Positions 27,759 to 36,722 of a DNA stretch of 62,441 bases are shown one piece after another. The stretch comes from Planctomycetota bacterium (GTDB lineage Bacteria; Planctomycetota; Phycisphaerae; SM23-33). A model generated the notes under the pieces. It had not been told where the DNA came from. It saw only the letters and a program-made list of their open reading frames with translations, and made no database searches. The stretch's first letter is position 1. Each line of letters opens with the position of its first letter. The stretch covers positions 1 to 62,441 of the forward strand of contig JAAAOJ010000038.1 in the NCBI GenBank assembly GCA_009908915.1, given 5' to 3'. The translations under genes were made by a program, and so were the position numbers.

Positions 27759-28634
27759 TCACACGACGGCGGCCTTGCGGGTTCGTTGTCGGCGCATACG
27801 TCGAGTGATGCCCTTTGCCGAGATGGCCAGCCCGTAGGCCGCGGCCGCGAGGACGATGGTCACGGCCCCGGTCGGCAGGTCGGGGGCGTAACTGACGGCC
27901 AGGCCCGCCGAGGTCAACAGCATGCTCAGCAGCGTCGCCAGGAGCATCATCACCCACAGCCGCCGGGCGAACTGGCCGGCCGCCGCGACCGGAAGCGTCA
28001 ACAGGGCGATGACCAGCACGATGCCCACCACCGTCACCAGCAGCACCACCGTCAGGGCCGTCAGCACCAGCAGCAGGAGGTAAAAGGCCTCGACGCGGAC
28101 GCCTCGCGTGCGGGCGAATTCCTCGTCGAAGCAGAGGGCCAGGAACGGCCGGTAGAACGCCGCCGCCACGACCACCACGACCAGGTCCAGCGCCGCGATC
28201 AGCCAGAGGTCCTCGCCGGAGACCATGAGGATATTGCCGAAGAGATAGCTCATCACGTCCTGCTGGTAGCCGGGCGTGCGGGCGATGAAGATCACGCCGA
28301 CGGCCATGCCGGTCGCCCAGACGGCGCTGATAATGGTGTCCTCGCGCTGGCGGAAGCGGAGGCTGACGATGCCGATGATGCCCGCCGCCAGCAGAGCCGC
28401 CGCGGTCGCCCCGTGCAGCGGCGAAAGCCAGGTCACACCCTGGACGTCGCGCAGGTAGACCGCCGCGCCCATGCCGCCGAGCACGCAATGGGCAATGCCC
28501 CCCGCAACGTACGTAATCCGCCGGGCCACGACGTACGTGCCGACCACACCGCAGGCGACGCTGGCCAGCAGACCCGTCAGCAGGGCATACTGCAGTAACG
28601 GCGCAACGCGAAGGGCTTGGATGAACTCAGCCAT
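27759..28634 (-). CDS. znuB: Zinc ABC transporter permease ZnuB-like
   Basis: Integral membrane subunit of a high-affinity metal (zinc or manganese) ABC importer of the ABC-3 family. 291 residues and about eight hydrophobic helices. The family-specific GGIAHCVLGGMGAAVYL loop lies near the N-terminus and VVVVVAAAFYRPFLALCFDEE in the middle. Start at 28634 chosen so the gene overlaps the end of znuC by 8 bp. Gene order znuA-znuC-znuB on the minus strand indicates one operon. Confidence 0.9.
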   Translation of the reverse strand: MAEFIQALRVAPLLQYALLTGLLASVACGVVGTYVVARRITYVAGGIAHCVLGGMGAAVYLRDVQGVTWLSPLHGATAAALLAAGIIGIVSLRFRQREDTIISAVWATGMAVGVIFIARTPGYQQDVMSYLFGNILMVSGEDLWLIAALDLVVVVVAAAFYRPFLALCFDEEFARTRGVRVEAFYLLLLVLTALTVVLLVTVVGIVLVIALLTLPVAAAGQFARRLWVMMLLATLLSMLLTSAGLAVSYAPDLPTGAVTIVLAAAAYGLAISAKGITRRMRRQRTRKAAVV

Positions 28635-29400
28635 CGGCGGCCCCCTCCCGGGCGCTCGCTTCATCATCAAGATGCACGTGATGATGCACCAGCGAGACCT
28701 CCTGGCCGTACATGGCTTCGAGGATCTGCGGCGAGAGCTGCTGCGTGGGGTGGACGGCCACCTCGCGATTGACGCAAACGACCTTGCTGATACGGCTGGC
28801 GACGAAGCCGATGTCGTGCGAGACGATCATGACGGCCATCTGCGTTTCGATGCCGGCCAGCAGGTCCTCAAATTCCTTCTCGACGCCGACGTCGAGATTG
28901 GCCGTTGGCTCGTCCAGCAGCAGGAGTGTCGGCTGGGTGACCAGGGCCCTCGCGATGAGCACACGCTGTCGCTGGCCGCCGGACAGGGCGGCAAAGGGTC
29001 TGCTGCCAGCGCTGTCGAGCCCGACGCGGTCCAGTGCGTCGCGCGTCGCCCGGCGGTCGGCGCGGCTGTACCAGCCGATGCCGCGCGTCCGCCCGAGTCG
29101 GCCCATGATCACCACGTCCCAGGCCGTCACCGGGAAGTGCGGGTCGAACTGCACGTATTGCGGCACGTAGCCGATTTGCGGCCGCACCTGCGCGGGCCGT
29201 CGCCCCAGGACGCGGACGCTGCCGCGATCGGGCGTCAGCAGCCCCAGCAGCAGCTTCAGCAGCGTGGTCTTGCCGCCGCCGTTAGGGCCAACCACCGCGA
29301 CCGTCTCGTCGGAGGTGACCTGCAGGTCGACGTCGTGCAGGACGTTGCTTAGGCCATCGTAACTGAAGCTCAGGCCGCTGATGTCAACCGCGTGGTCCAT
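28627..29400 (-). CDS. znuC: Zinc ABC transporter ATP-binding subunit ZnuC-like
   Basis: Cytoplasmic ATPase of the metal importer. 257 residues. Walker A is GPNGGGKTT, the ABC signature is LSGGQRQRV, Walker B is LLLLDEPTA, and the switch His is in MIVSHDIG. Its tail is His-rich (VHHHVHLDDE), as in zinc ABC ATPases. Starts 13 bp after the znuA stop and overlaps znuB. Confidence 0.93.
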   Translation of the reverse strand: MDHAVDISGLSFSYDGLSNVLHDVDLQVTSDETVAVVGPNGGGKTTLLKLLLGLLTPDRGSVRVLGRRPAQVRPQIGYVPQYVQFDPHFPVTAWDVVIMGRLGRTRGIGWYSRADRRATRDALDRVGLDSAGSRPFAALSGGQRQRVLIARALVTQPTLLLLDEPTANLDVGVEKEFEDLLAGIETQMAVMIVSHDIGFVASRISKVVCVNREVAVHPTQQLSPQILEAMYGQEVSLVHHHVHLDDEASAREGAADG

Positions 29401-29413
29401 GGTGCTCCGGAGG

Positions 29414-30334
29414 TCATTCCTCGTCGGGTGACAGCGCCTGGCTGATTGTCGCGGCGACGCTCTGAAGGTTGCTGATGTAGTCCCTCGCCAGCGGGTCGAT
29501 GGGCACGACGGCACCGTCGATCTGCGCAGCGATGGTCCGGGCCGCCTTGTCAGAGAACTGCGGCTGGACGAACACCACGCGAACGCCGTCGGCCTTCGCG
29601 CGGTCGATGAGTTCCTTCACGTGCCGCGGGCCGGGGCTCTTGCCGCCGATCTCGACGGCCTCCTGGACGAGGCCGTAGCGGCGTGCAAAGTATCCGAAGG
29701 CGGGGTGGTAGACGTAGAACGTTCGGCCCTTGAGCGGCTCGAGGGCCCGGGCGATCTCGCCATCGAGGGCGTTGAGGTCAGCCTGCAGATCGGCGAGATT
29801 GGCCTGGAAGTCCTCGGCGTGGGCGGGGTCGATCTCGGCCAGCGCGTCGGCGATATTGGCGGCGATCCGGCCGGCCAGTCGCGGCGACATCCACACATGC
29901 GGGTCCATTTCCCCGGCAGCGTGGCCGTGGTCATCGCGGGCATGGTGGTGGTGGGCGTGATCGTCGTGCTCATCGTGGGCAACCATCGGTTCGAGGGTAA
30001 TGCCCTGCCGCGTATCGACGATGCGGAGCTGCTCGTGCAAGGTAAGCTTCTCCAGCAGCGACGTCTGAAAGGGCATGCCGACCGTCAGCAGCGCCCGGGC
30101 CTGACCGAGGCGAACCATCTGCTTGGGCGTGGGCTCGTAACTGTGGGGGTTGTCGCCGGGACCGACAAGCACTTTGACGTCTACGTGGCCGCCGGCGATA
30201 CGCTCGGCGAGGTACGCCTGTGGGAGTATGCTTACGAAGACGGTGGGCTTGCCGGCCGCGGGTTCGTCCTTCCCGCCGCAGGCCGACATCAGAATAGCCA
30301 TCGCCGCCAGAAGAACGCACAAAGCGTGTCGCAT
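29414..30334 (-). CDS. znuA: Zinc ABC transporter substrate-binding lipoprotein ZnuA-like
   Basis: Periplasmic metal-binding component. 306 residues. The lipobox is LMSAC (Cys19). A cluster A-I binding fold has GPGDNPHSYEPTPKQM as the first metal His region. A long His/Asp-rich loop (around 118-140, HDEHDDHAHHHH) follows, typical of zinc-specific members. Then come MDPHVWMSPRLAG, YHPAFGYFARRYGL and VVPIDPLARDY. It faces the Zur-type gene across a 100-bp promoter region. Confidence 0.93.
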   Translation of the reverse strand: MRHALCVLLAAMAILMSACGGKDEPAAGKPTVFVSILPQAYLAERIAGGHVDVKVLVGPGDNPHSYEPTPKQMVRLGQARALLTVGMPFQTSLLEKLTLHEQLRIVDTRQGITLEPMVAHDEHDDHAHHHHARDDHGHAAGEMDPHVWMSPRLAGRIAANIADALAEIDPAHAEDFQANLADLQADLNALDGEIARALEPLKGRTFYVYHPAFGYFARRYGLVQEAVEIGGKSPGPRHVKELIDRAKADGVRVVFVQPQFSDKAARTIAAQIDGAVVPIDPLARDYISNLQSVAATISQALSPDEE

Positions 30335-30379
30335 GATTCAGGCCTCCGCTGCCAAAGGGGTCTTGCATATTCTCGCTGC

Positions 30380-30392
30380 TTATTGATAATAA
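30380..30392. promoter_or_regulatory. Candidate Zur/Fur operator
   Basis: TTATTGATAATAA is a near-palindrome (TTATT/AATAA arms) in the 100-bp gap between divergently transcribed znuA and the Fur-family gene. Fur-family boxes are A/T-rich inverted repeats containing a TGATAATnATTATCA-type core, so this is the expected place and composition for repression of both. It is a prediction from position and sequence only. Confidence 0.5.
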
Positions 30393-30434
30393 AATCGCAG
30401 TATTGGTGCGTCAAGTCCCTGCCGGTGAAAACGC

Positions 30435-30821
30435 ATGACCGAACGCAACACACGCCAGAAGACCGCCGTCGCAACGGTCCTTGCCGAGGCACGCACGCCG
30501 CTGACGCCGCGGGACATCCAGGTCCGCGCGCGGACCATCGTAGCCACCATCAGTCAGGCCACCGTCTATCGCATTCTCAAGGGCCTGCTCGAAAAGCAGG
30601 ACGTCACAACCGTCCAGCTCCCCGGCGAACCGCCCCTGTACGAGCAGGCCGGCAAGACACACCACCACTTCTTCCGGTGTCGGCGGTGCAAGCAGATGTA
30701 CGAAGTCCAGGGCTGCGACAACCTCATCGACCGCCTCGTGCCGAAAGGCTTCACGCTCGAAGACCACGACGTGTTCCTTTTCGGCCTCTGCCGAACCTGC
30801 ACCGGCGAGCAGTCCGCTTAG
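30435..30821 (+). CDS. Fur-family zinc-uptake regulator (Zur-like)
   Basis: 128 residues. The winged-helix domain reads MTERNTRQKTAVATVLAEA, then ISQATVYRILKGLLEKQDV. The metal/dimer domain has the His-rich HHHFFRCRRCKQMYEV with CxxC, and a second CRTC near the C-terminus, giving the Cys4 structural zinc site of Fur/Zur proteins. It is divergent from znuA-znuC-znuB, so it most likely represses them at high zinc. The last four codons (EQSA) and the TAG stop lie inside the inverted-repeat end of a family-1 element. Confidence 0.88.
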   Translation: MTERNTRQKTAVATVLAEARTPLTPRDIQVRARTIVATISQATVYRILKGLLEKQDVTTVQLPGEPPLYEQAGKTHHHFFRCRRCKQMYEVQGCDNLIDRLVPKGFTLEDHDVFLFGLCRTCTGEQSA

Positions 30822-30954
30822 ACAGTTGTCGCTGCTGCGGTCGGGCCGTTTGCGTGCGGGTCATCGTTCCGAAGACTCGGTCTCTTGCAAACTGACGAAG
30901 TAACGAATGAGCCCATTCACCACTTCACGCGGTTCATTTCTAAACGGGCGGATA
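30807..30954 (-). mobile_element. Family-1 MITE-like element, long form (copy K, inverted)
   Basis: Read on the minus strand it starts CCGCCCGTTTAGAAATGAAC and ends GTCTAAGCGGACTGC. The reverse complement of GCTGCTGCGGTCGGGCC matches the family core GGCCCGACCGCAGCAGC of copy A. The middle third is more diverged than other long copies. Its end overlaps the 3' end of the Zur-like gene, providing its last codons and stop. Confidence 0.7.
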
Positions 30955-31137
30955 GGCCTCAATATCTTTGCGCCGCCGTCGATACTAAGGATGGCGGGCT
31001 CCGGGCGGTCCATCGCGCTGGACGGCCGGCGGCTGTCGGGCCGTGGGGCCGGCTGCGGCGTCCTTTTCGTGCTTTGTCGTCGCCGGGAGTTGCTGCGCCG
31101 AGCCCGTCCGCCACGAGAACACGAAAGGACCAGGGCT

Positions 31138-31350
31138 GTGACACATCGAACGCCGGCAACGGCCTCGCCACGCACGGCCGCGGGTGCGGCCTGTCTACTC
31201 GGCCTCGCTGCGTGCCCGGCCGACTGCGACGACACGTCGCATACCGCCACCGCGGGCCAGTCCATGCTGAACCTCCACAGCGGCCGCCGACTGGGCATGG
31301 ACGTTTCCGCCCACGTGATCGAGTCGGCCAACGTCGGCGGCGGCGAATAG
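31138..31350 (+). CDS. Small lipoprotein upstream of the CHASE kinase
   Basis: 70 residues from a GTG start with AAGGA nine bases upstream. A short signal sequence ([14 protein letters not shown]) ends in an LAAC lipobox. The mature part is about 45 residues ([25 protein letters not shown], ending GGGE) with no family I recognise. Its stop is 7 bases before the histidine kinase ATG, so the two are probably co-transcribed. It could be a periplasmic accessory or ligand-sensing partner for the kinase's CHASE domain; this is inference from position only. Confidence 0.5.
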   Translation: MTHRTPATASPRTAAGAACLLGLAACPADCDDTSHTATAGQSMLNLHSGRRLGMDVSAHVIESANVGGGE

Positions 31351-31357
31351 GAACCCG

Positions 31358-34015
31358 ATGGACACACACGCGAGCAACCCGACATCCAGCCGCTGGCGCC
31401 TGCGGTGCCGATACCTGCCGATGCTCCTCGTGGCGGTGGCCGGTGTGATGCTAACCGCCTCGGCCGCGACGGTATTCTACCGCCTCTCGCAGTCGCGGCA
31501 GCGTGAAGCGCTGGCCCGACTAGCCGACCAGCGAACGCAGGCCGTCGAGCTGGCGCTGCGGGAACGTGTCTTCGAGATCCGGGCGCTGGGCTCGGTGTTC
31601 GACGCGAGCCGACGCGTCGACCGCGACGAGTTCGCCATCGCGACGCGGCCCTATGTATCGCGGCGCGACCACGTCACGGCGATCGAATGGATCCCATGCG
31701 TGCCGAGCGCTGAGCGACACCGCACCGAGCTGGACGCCCGCAAGGACGGGCTCGAGTACTTCCAGATCGTTGATCCATCCACCACCGGGCCACCGCGGCC
31801 CTCGCCCCATCGAGCGGTACACTTCCCCGTTTACTACGTGGAACCCTACCTTGGCAACGAGAGCCGCGTCGGTGTCGATCTCGGGGCCACGGCCGACCAG
31901 CGGCGACGGCTGGCCGACGTTTGCGACGCCGGCCGGGCTGACGTTCACATTCATCATCCGGCGACGACAGGCGGTTCGAAACAACTGCACGTGCTCCTGC
32001 CGATCTACGATCGTGAGGGCACTACCCTTACGGTTGAGGGGCGGCGTGCGTCGCTGCTGGGGTATGTCCGCGGCATCTTCGATATCGACCGTACCGTTCG
32101 GACCGCGATGCAGTCGGTTGGCGCCGAACGATACGACGTCAGCATCGCCGCGGGCGACGACCCGCACGCCCTGCGAACTCGGACCGAGCGGTATCTCGAA
32201 TGCAGGACCATCGTACTGGCTGGCACGTCGCTGCACCTGTGCTCTCACGTGGCCCCCGCCGCTTCGGAGCTGCAGACGCTACACGAACACTGGTGGGCGA
32301 TCGCCGTCGGAGCGATGCTGACCATCATGGGCACGGCCTACGTGTATCGTCGCAGCAGCCAGGTTCGTCGCATCAGGCGACTGGTCGCCGAGCGGACCGC
32401 CGAACTGCGCGCCAGCAACGACCGGGCCACGGCCCTGGCGGAAAAGGCACAGGCCGCCAGCCAGGCCAAGAGCGACTTCCTCGCCCGCATGAGCCATGAA
32501 ATCCGAACGCCCATGAATGGCATCATCGGCATGACGGAACTGGCCCTCGACAGCGACCTGACCGGCGAGCAGCGCGACTGCCTGGAGACGGCACGCCAGT
32601 CAGCCAGCGACCTCCTCAACGTCATCAACGACATTCTCGACTTCTCCAAGATCGAGGCGGGCAAACTATCCATCGCCTCGCGGCCGTTCGATCTCCGCGA
32701 GAGCCTTGCCGCAACCGTGACAATGCTCGGCGTCCGGGCCGATGCAAAGGACCTGGAACTGCTCTACCGCGTGGACCCGGGACTGCCGCGACAGATCGTC
32801 AGTGACGCCGGACGCATTCGACAGATCATCGTCAATCTGGTCGGCAATGCACTGACCTTCACCCAGAAGGGCACGATCGCGCTGAGCCTGACCCGCGACG
32901 GCGATGGCAGCGTGCTGCGGGGCGAGGTCGCCGATACCGGGCCGGGCATCGCCGAGGACAAGCAGACGGACATCTTCGAGGCCTTCGAGCAGGCCGATAC
33001 GTCCACCACACGCGACTTTGACGGCACGGGCCTGGGACTGACAATCTCGGCCGAACTGGTGCAGATGCTGGGCGGCCAGATCGGTGTGCATAGCCGCGTG
33101 GGGCAGGGCAGCACCTTCTGGTTTACCGTGCCGCTGACAGCGGAAGGCGGCGCGCAGGCCGTCGAAGCGAAGGCCGTCGGGCTGCGAGGCCGACGCGTGC
33201 TCGTCATCGATGACCGAGCCTTCAACCGCGACGTGCTGGACGAAATGCTCAGCCGCTGGGGCATGCATGTCGCCACCGCCTCGAGCGTCGACCGGGCGAT
33301 CATGGATATGGACGCCGCCGGCGACCCGGCCTTCGACGTGGCGATTCTGGACGCGAGCCTGCCGCGGGAAGATGCCATCGCAGCCGCGCAATGCCTGGCA
33401 CGAAGGGCACAGATCGACCCGACCCGCATCGTCATCATGATTGCCTCGACGGCGCGACAGCAGGACATCGCCGAGTTCCGCGGCGCTGGATTCCCCGCGT
33501 GGCTGACCAAGCCCATCCAGCAGGATGTCCTGCGGGAGGCGTTGCTGGCGGCCCTCGGCGAGGACTGCCGCCGCGACGGGGCCGACGACCACACCGCTCG
33601 CGACGGGGGCATCTCGCCCCGCAAACTGCGTGTGCTGCTCGTTGAGGACAACCGGGTCAACCAGCGGCTCGTGCAGAAACTGCTCGGGCGGCGCGGAGAC
33701 GACGTGACGCTCGCGCCCAATGGCGCCGAGGCCGTCAATACCGTCCGGCGATCCGGGCGAGAGCCGTTCGACGTGATCCTGATGGATATCCAGATGCCGA
33801 TCATGGACGGTGTCGAGGCAACCGTGCAGATTCGCCTCTTCGAGCAGAGCATTCGCCGACACACGCCCATCATCGCCCTGACGGCCCATGCGATGGCCGG
33901 TGACCGCGAACGCTTTTTCGCCGCAGGCATGGACGGCTATCTGAGCAAGCCGATCCAGCCGGAGACACTCGAGGAAGCCATCGCCGCCGCGATCTCGCAC
34001 GGCATTCGTGCATGA
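31358..34015 (+). CDS. CHASE-domain hybrid histidine kinase with two receivers
   Basis: 885 residues in the inner membrane. Transmembrane helix 1 is around 21-45. A periplasmic CHASE domain follows (about 60-300; [20 protein letters not shown] region and [19 protein letters not shown]). TM2 is around 305-325. HisKA carries phospho-His380 in [10 protein letters not shown]. The ATPase has GNALTF, DTGPGI and GTGLGL. The first receiver has its Asp at 665 (LDASLPR), the second at 810 ([11 protein letters not shown]), then a short tail. It lacks an Hpt domain, so an external phosphotransfer partner is expected. The CHASE ligand is unknown. Confidence 0.92.
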   Translation: MDTHASNPTSSRWRLRCRYLPMLLVAVAGVMLTASAATVFYRLSQSRQREALARLADQRTQAVELALRERVFEIRALGSVFDASRRVDRDEFAIATRPYVSRRDHVTAIEWIPCVPSAERHRTELDARKDGLEYFQIVDPSTTGPPRPSPHRAVHFPVYYVEPYLGNESRVGVDLGATADQRRRLADVCDAGRADVHIHHPATTGGSKQLHVLLPIYDREGTTLTVEGRRASLLGYVRGIFDIDRTVRTAMQSVGAERYDVSIAAGDDPHALRTRTERYLECRTIVLAGTSLHLCSHVAPAASELQTLHEHWWAIAVGAMLTIMGTAYVYRRSSQVRRIRRLVAERTAELRASNDRATALAEKAQAASQAKSDFLARMSHEIRTPMNGIIGMTELALDSDLTGEQRDCLETARQSASDLLNVINDILDFSKIEAGKLSIASRPFDLRESLAATVTMLGVRADAKDLELLYRVDPGLPRQIVSDAGRIRQIIVNLVGNALTFTQKGTIALSLTRDGDGSVLRGEVADTGPGIAEDKQTDIFEAFEQADTSTTRDFDGTGLGLTISAELVQMLGGQIGVHSRVGQGSTFWFTVPLTAEGGAQAVEAKAVGLRGRRVLVIDDRAFNRDVLDEMLSRWGMHVATASSVDRAIMDMDAAGDPAFDVAILDASLPREDAIAAAQCLARRAQIDPTRIVIMIASTARQQDIAEFRGAGFPAWLTKPIQQDVLREALLAALGEDCRRDGADDHTARDGGISPRKLRVLLVEDNRVNQRLVQKLLGRRGDDVTLAPNGAEAVNTVRRSGREPFDVILMDIQMPIMDGVEATVQIRLFEQSIRRHTPIIALTAHAMAGDRERFFAAGMDGYLSKPIQPETLEEAIAAAISHGIRA

Positions 34016-34081
34016 CCCCGCATTACGCGTGAAAGAGGTTGCATTACGCCAGCGAAAATGTGAAAGTATCAGTCTGCATGT

Positions 34082-34155
34082 GGCGGCGTAGCTCAGTTGG
34101 TTAGAGCGAGGGATTCATAAGCCCTAGGTCACTGGTTCGAATCCAGTCGCCGCTA
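34082..34155 (+). tRNA. tRNA with CAT anticodon (tRNA-Met, elongator-like)
   Basis: Complete cloverleaf: acceptor GGCGGCG/CGCCGCT (G1-U72 wobble), D-arm GCTC...GAGC with AGTTGGTTA loop, anticodon loop TTCATAA, variable AGGTC, T-arm ACTGG-TTCGAAT-CCAGT, discriminator A; CCA is not encoded. The anticodon stem AGGGA/GCCCT has an A-G mismatch at 31-39. It lacks the three G-C pairs of initiator tRNA. A CAT anticodon could also be tRNA-Ile(k2CAU), which sequence alone does not exclude. Confidence 0.93.
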
Positions 34156-34159
34156 TCAA

Positions 34160-34183
34160 GCCCCCGATTTCGGGGGCTTTTTT
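34160..34183 (+). terminator. Intrinsic terminator after the tRNA
   Basis: GCCCCCGATTTCGGGGGC followed by six T starts 5 bases after the tRNA 3' end. Stem and T-tract are both strong, so the tRNA is an independent unit. Confidence 0.93.
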
Positions 34184-34374
34184 CATGTGCATTCGACCCG
34201 ACCGGCGGCAGAAAAGCCCTTGCCTTCAGGGCCGCATGTTCGGAGAATGTAAATTGACCCGATGGGGCCTGCGGGCCTTCGCGAGAACCGACCTGAGGCG
34301 TCTGGCGGACCATAACTGTCCGCTCGACTTCCCCTGACCGGGCCAGAACTGTCCGGCGAGGAAAAAGACCACCC

Positions 34375-35373
34375 ATGGCCGAATCCGAGAGTAATATCGA
34401 CACCGCCGCAGCCCTGCCCTTCGAAAAGCCGATCATCCGGCTGGCAAAGGAAGTGGCCGACCTCGAGAGCGAGCAGATCAAGACCGGCCGCGACTACGGC
34501 ATGGAGATTCGACAGCTGCGCGCCCAGTACGTCTCGCTGCTGCAGAAGACCTACCAGCAGCTCACGCCGTGGGAGACGGTCCTCGTGGCACGTCACCCGC
34601 AGCGCCCGCTCGGCCTGGACTACATCAATATGGTCGTCAAGAACTTCGTGCCGCTGCACGGCGACCGGCGATTCGCCGACGACAAGGCCATCATCGGCGG
34701 GCTCGGCCGCGTCGGCACGGAAAAGGTCATGTGCATCGCCCAGCACAAGGGGAGAGACACGAAGGAGAAGCTGGAACGCAACTTCGGCATGCCGCACCCG
34801 GAGGGCTATCGCAAGGCCCTGCGGTTGATGAAGCTGGCCGAGAAGTTCACGTTGCCCGTGGTGACGCTGATCGACACGACCGGCGCGTATCCGGGTATCG
34901 GCAGCGAGGAGCGCGGCGTCGCCGAGGCCATCGCACTGAACCTTCGCGAGATGTCGCGCCTCAAGACGCCGATCGTCTGCGTGATTATCGGCGAAGGCGG
35001 CAGCGGCGGGGCCCTCGGTATCGGCGTGGGCGACCGCGTAGCCGTCATGCAGTACGCCTATTACTCCGTCATCAGTCCCGAAGGCTGTGCAAGCATCCTG
35101 TGGCGTACCGGCGAGAAAGCCGCCGAAGCCGCCGAGGCCATGAAACTCGTCGCGCCGAAACTCAAGGAACTCGGCGTGGTCGACGACATCGTCAAAGAAC
35201 CCCTCGGAGGCGCCCACCGCAACCCGGCCGAGGCGGGCTACAACCTCGAGCGCTACATCGTTCGTACGCTGCGAAACCTCAATCGCCTGCCCACCCAGCG
35301 CCTCCTCGACCAGCGCTACGCCACCTGGCGAGCCAAAGGCCGCGTCAAAATCCTCGAAGAAGCAACCGCCTGA
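34375..35373 (+). CDS. accA: Acetyl-CoA carboxylase carboxyltransferase alpha subunit AccA
   Basis: Alpha subunit of the acetyl-CoA carboxyltransferase that makes malonyl-CoA for fatty-acid synthesis. 332 residues, family-typical. Motifs: PFEKPIIRLAKEVADLE, LHGDRRFADDKAIIGGLG, TLIDTTGAYPGIGSEERG, IIGEGGSGGALGIGVGDR and YSVISPEGCASILWR. It stands alone between the tRNA and the CDF gene. AccD and the rest of the carboxylase are not here. Its product feeds the fab cluster near 50 kb. Confidence 0.97.
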   Translation: MAESESNIDTAAALPFEKPIIRLAKEVADLESEQIKTGRDYGMEIRQLRAQYVSLLQKTYQQLTPWETVLVARHPQRPLGLDYINMVVKNFVPLHGDRRFADDKAIIGGLGRVGTEKVMCIAQHKGRDTKEKLERNFGMPHPEGYRKALRLMKLAEKFTLPVVTLIDTTGAYPGIGSEERGVAEAIALNLREMSRLKTPIVCVIIGEGGSGGALGIGVGDRVAVMQYAYYSVISPEGCASILWRTGEKAAEAAEAMKLVAPKLKELGVVDDIVKEPLGGAHRNPAEAGYNLERYIVRTLRNLNRLPTQRLLDQRYATWRAKGRVKILEEATA

Positions 35374-35460
35374 ACGTGGTCGCAGATAGTCGAGGCGTCT
35401 GGCGGGGAGAAGGACCCTCCGTCCACTCCAACGCGACCGGCCTGTAGAACCGGGCAGGCC

Positions 35461-36396
35461 TCAGTAATCGGCTTGGTCGCCCGTATCGGCCGGTTCGACA
35501 TGCACGATGACTTCCTGGACGCGCGGGTGGGCGTCACGGATTCGGCGGCGAACCTGCGTGGCGATGTTATGGCCGTCGTAGACCGTCAGGTCCGCATCGA
35601 CCTGCACGTGAACGTCCATCTCCAGCCGACCCCCGAGCGTACGGGCACGCACGGCGTGGTGGTTGCGGACGCCGTCGGTGTCGGCGACGATTTGTTCAAT
35701 ATCGACAATAACCTCCTCCCGCGGTGCGCGGTCGGTCAGTTCCGAAGCGCTTCGCCAGAGGACGCGAACGCCGACGCTGACGAGGAAGGCCGAGAGCACC
35801 ACCGCCCCCAGCGGGTCGAGGAACCGCCAGGTCTCGCCACCGATCCAGACCGCCGCGATGCCGGTCGCGGCCGCGATGGAACTCAGGGCGTCCGTGCGGT
35901 GATGCCACGCATTGGCCTCCAGGCTGGCGTCGTCCACGCGGCGGGCAACCCGGCGCGTCAGACGGAAGATGATCTCCTTGGCCGGCACCGACACGCAGGC
36001 CGCCACCAGCGGCCAGAGCGGGCGGATGGCCTCGACCTGTTGCAGCGTCAGCAGCTTTCGGAAGGTGTCCAGCGCGTCGGCGGCAATGCCCACGGCGGCC
36101 GCCACCAGCGCCCCGCCGACAAACAGCGCCACCAGCGTGGCCACGCGTCGATGGCCATAATGATGGTCGGGGTCGGCGGGCTTGCTCGAGACGCCCAGAC
36201 CGGCCAACACCGCGATATCCGTAATCAAGTCACTGGCTGAATGCACGCCGTCGGCGAGGATGGTCTGGCTTCCGAAGACCACGCCCGTCAGTACCTTGCC
36301 GACTGCCAGGACGACGTTGACCGCCATGCCCAGCAGCGTCACGGCCCGCGGCCCGAGGGTCGATGCGTCGGTCGGGTTGTCGAGTGTATCAGTCAT
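35461..36396 (-). CDS. Cation diffusion facilitator (CDF) metal efflux protein
   Basis: 311 residues. Six transmembrane helices with metal-site motifs ADGVHSASDLITD (TM2) and HHRTDALSS (TM5). The C-terminal cytoplasmic metal-chaperone-like domain has ADTDGVRNHHAVRARTLGGR and HVQVDADLTVYDGHNIATQV. It exports divalent cations (zinc, iron, manganese or cobalt) in exchange for protons. The zinc import genes lie about 5 kb away. It is convergent with accA, with an 87-bp gap. Confidence 0.93.
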   Translation of the reverse strand: MTDTLDNPTDASTLGPRAVTLLGMAVNVVLAVGKVLTGVVFGSQTILADGVHSASDLITDIAVLAGLGVSSKPADPDHHYGHRRVATLVALFVGGALVAAAVGIAADALDTFRKLLTLQQVEAIRPLWPLVAACVSVPAKEIIFRLTRRVARRVDDASLEANAWHHRTDALSSIAAATGIAAVWIGGETWRFLDPLGAVVLSAFLVSVGVRVLWRSASELTDRAPREEVIVDIEQIVADTDGVRNHHAVRARTLGGRLEMDVHVQVDADLTVYDGHNIATQVRRRIRDAHPRVQEVIVHVEPADTGDQADY

Positions 36397-36461
36397 GAGG
36401 GGGCCGTTGGGCCCTGGCCCCGCAGAAGTATACCCGCCCGCGGCGTCACCGCAAAGACCAA

Positions 36462-36655
36462 GCCGCCCGTTTCACAATGCGCCGCATCGCGCGGTCGAGG
36501 CACTCTTTGTATCGCCTGCCGACCGTTCGTATAGAAATGCGCCGCATCGCGCGGTCGAGGCACTCTTTGTATCGCCTGCCGACCGTTCGTGTAGAAATGC
36601 GCCGCATCGCGAGGTCACGGCGCTCTTTGCATAGATCGCCTGCCACGGTCAGGGG
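36462..36655 (-). repeat. Tandem array of family-1 short-form units (60 bp)
   Basis: Units 36481-36540 and 36541-36600 are identical at 59 of 60 positions. A degenerate third copy (36601-36655) and a diverged leading part (36462-36480) flank them. Each unit has the family-1 head, GTTCGTATAGAAATGC, then GCATCGCGCGGTCGAGGCA. There are no spacers between the units, so it is not CRISPR. It fills most of the gap between the CDF start and the cold-shock gene's stop. Confidence 0.85.
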
Positions 36656-36722
36656 TTCGGAGATGTCGAACACACAGCGACCGCACGACAAGCGGGATTT
36701 GCTTCGGTCCCACGGAGGCGCA

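Noticed and set aside
29621..30895. A 424-codon plus-strand frame spanning znuA and the Zur-like gene
   Set aside because: It runs antisense to znuA and then in the wrong frame through the Zur-like gene. Its C-terminal part resembles shadows of other family-1 copies, confirming that it is not a gene.
36481..36655. CRISPR array
   Set aside because: The repeats are directly contiguous with no unique spacers, and no cas genes are present. It is a tandem copy of a dispersed element.
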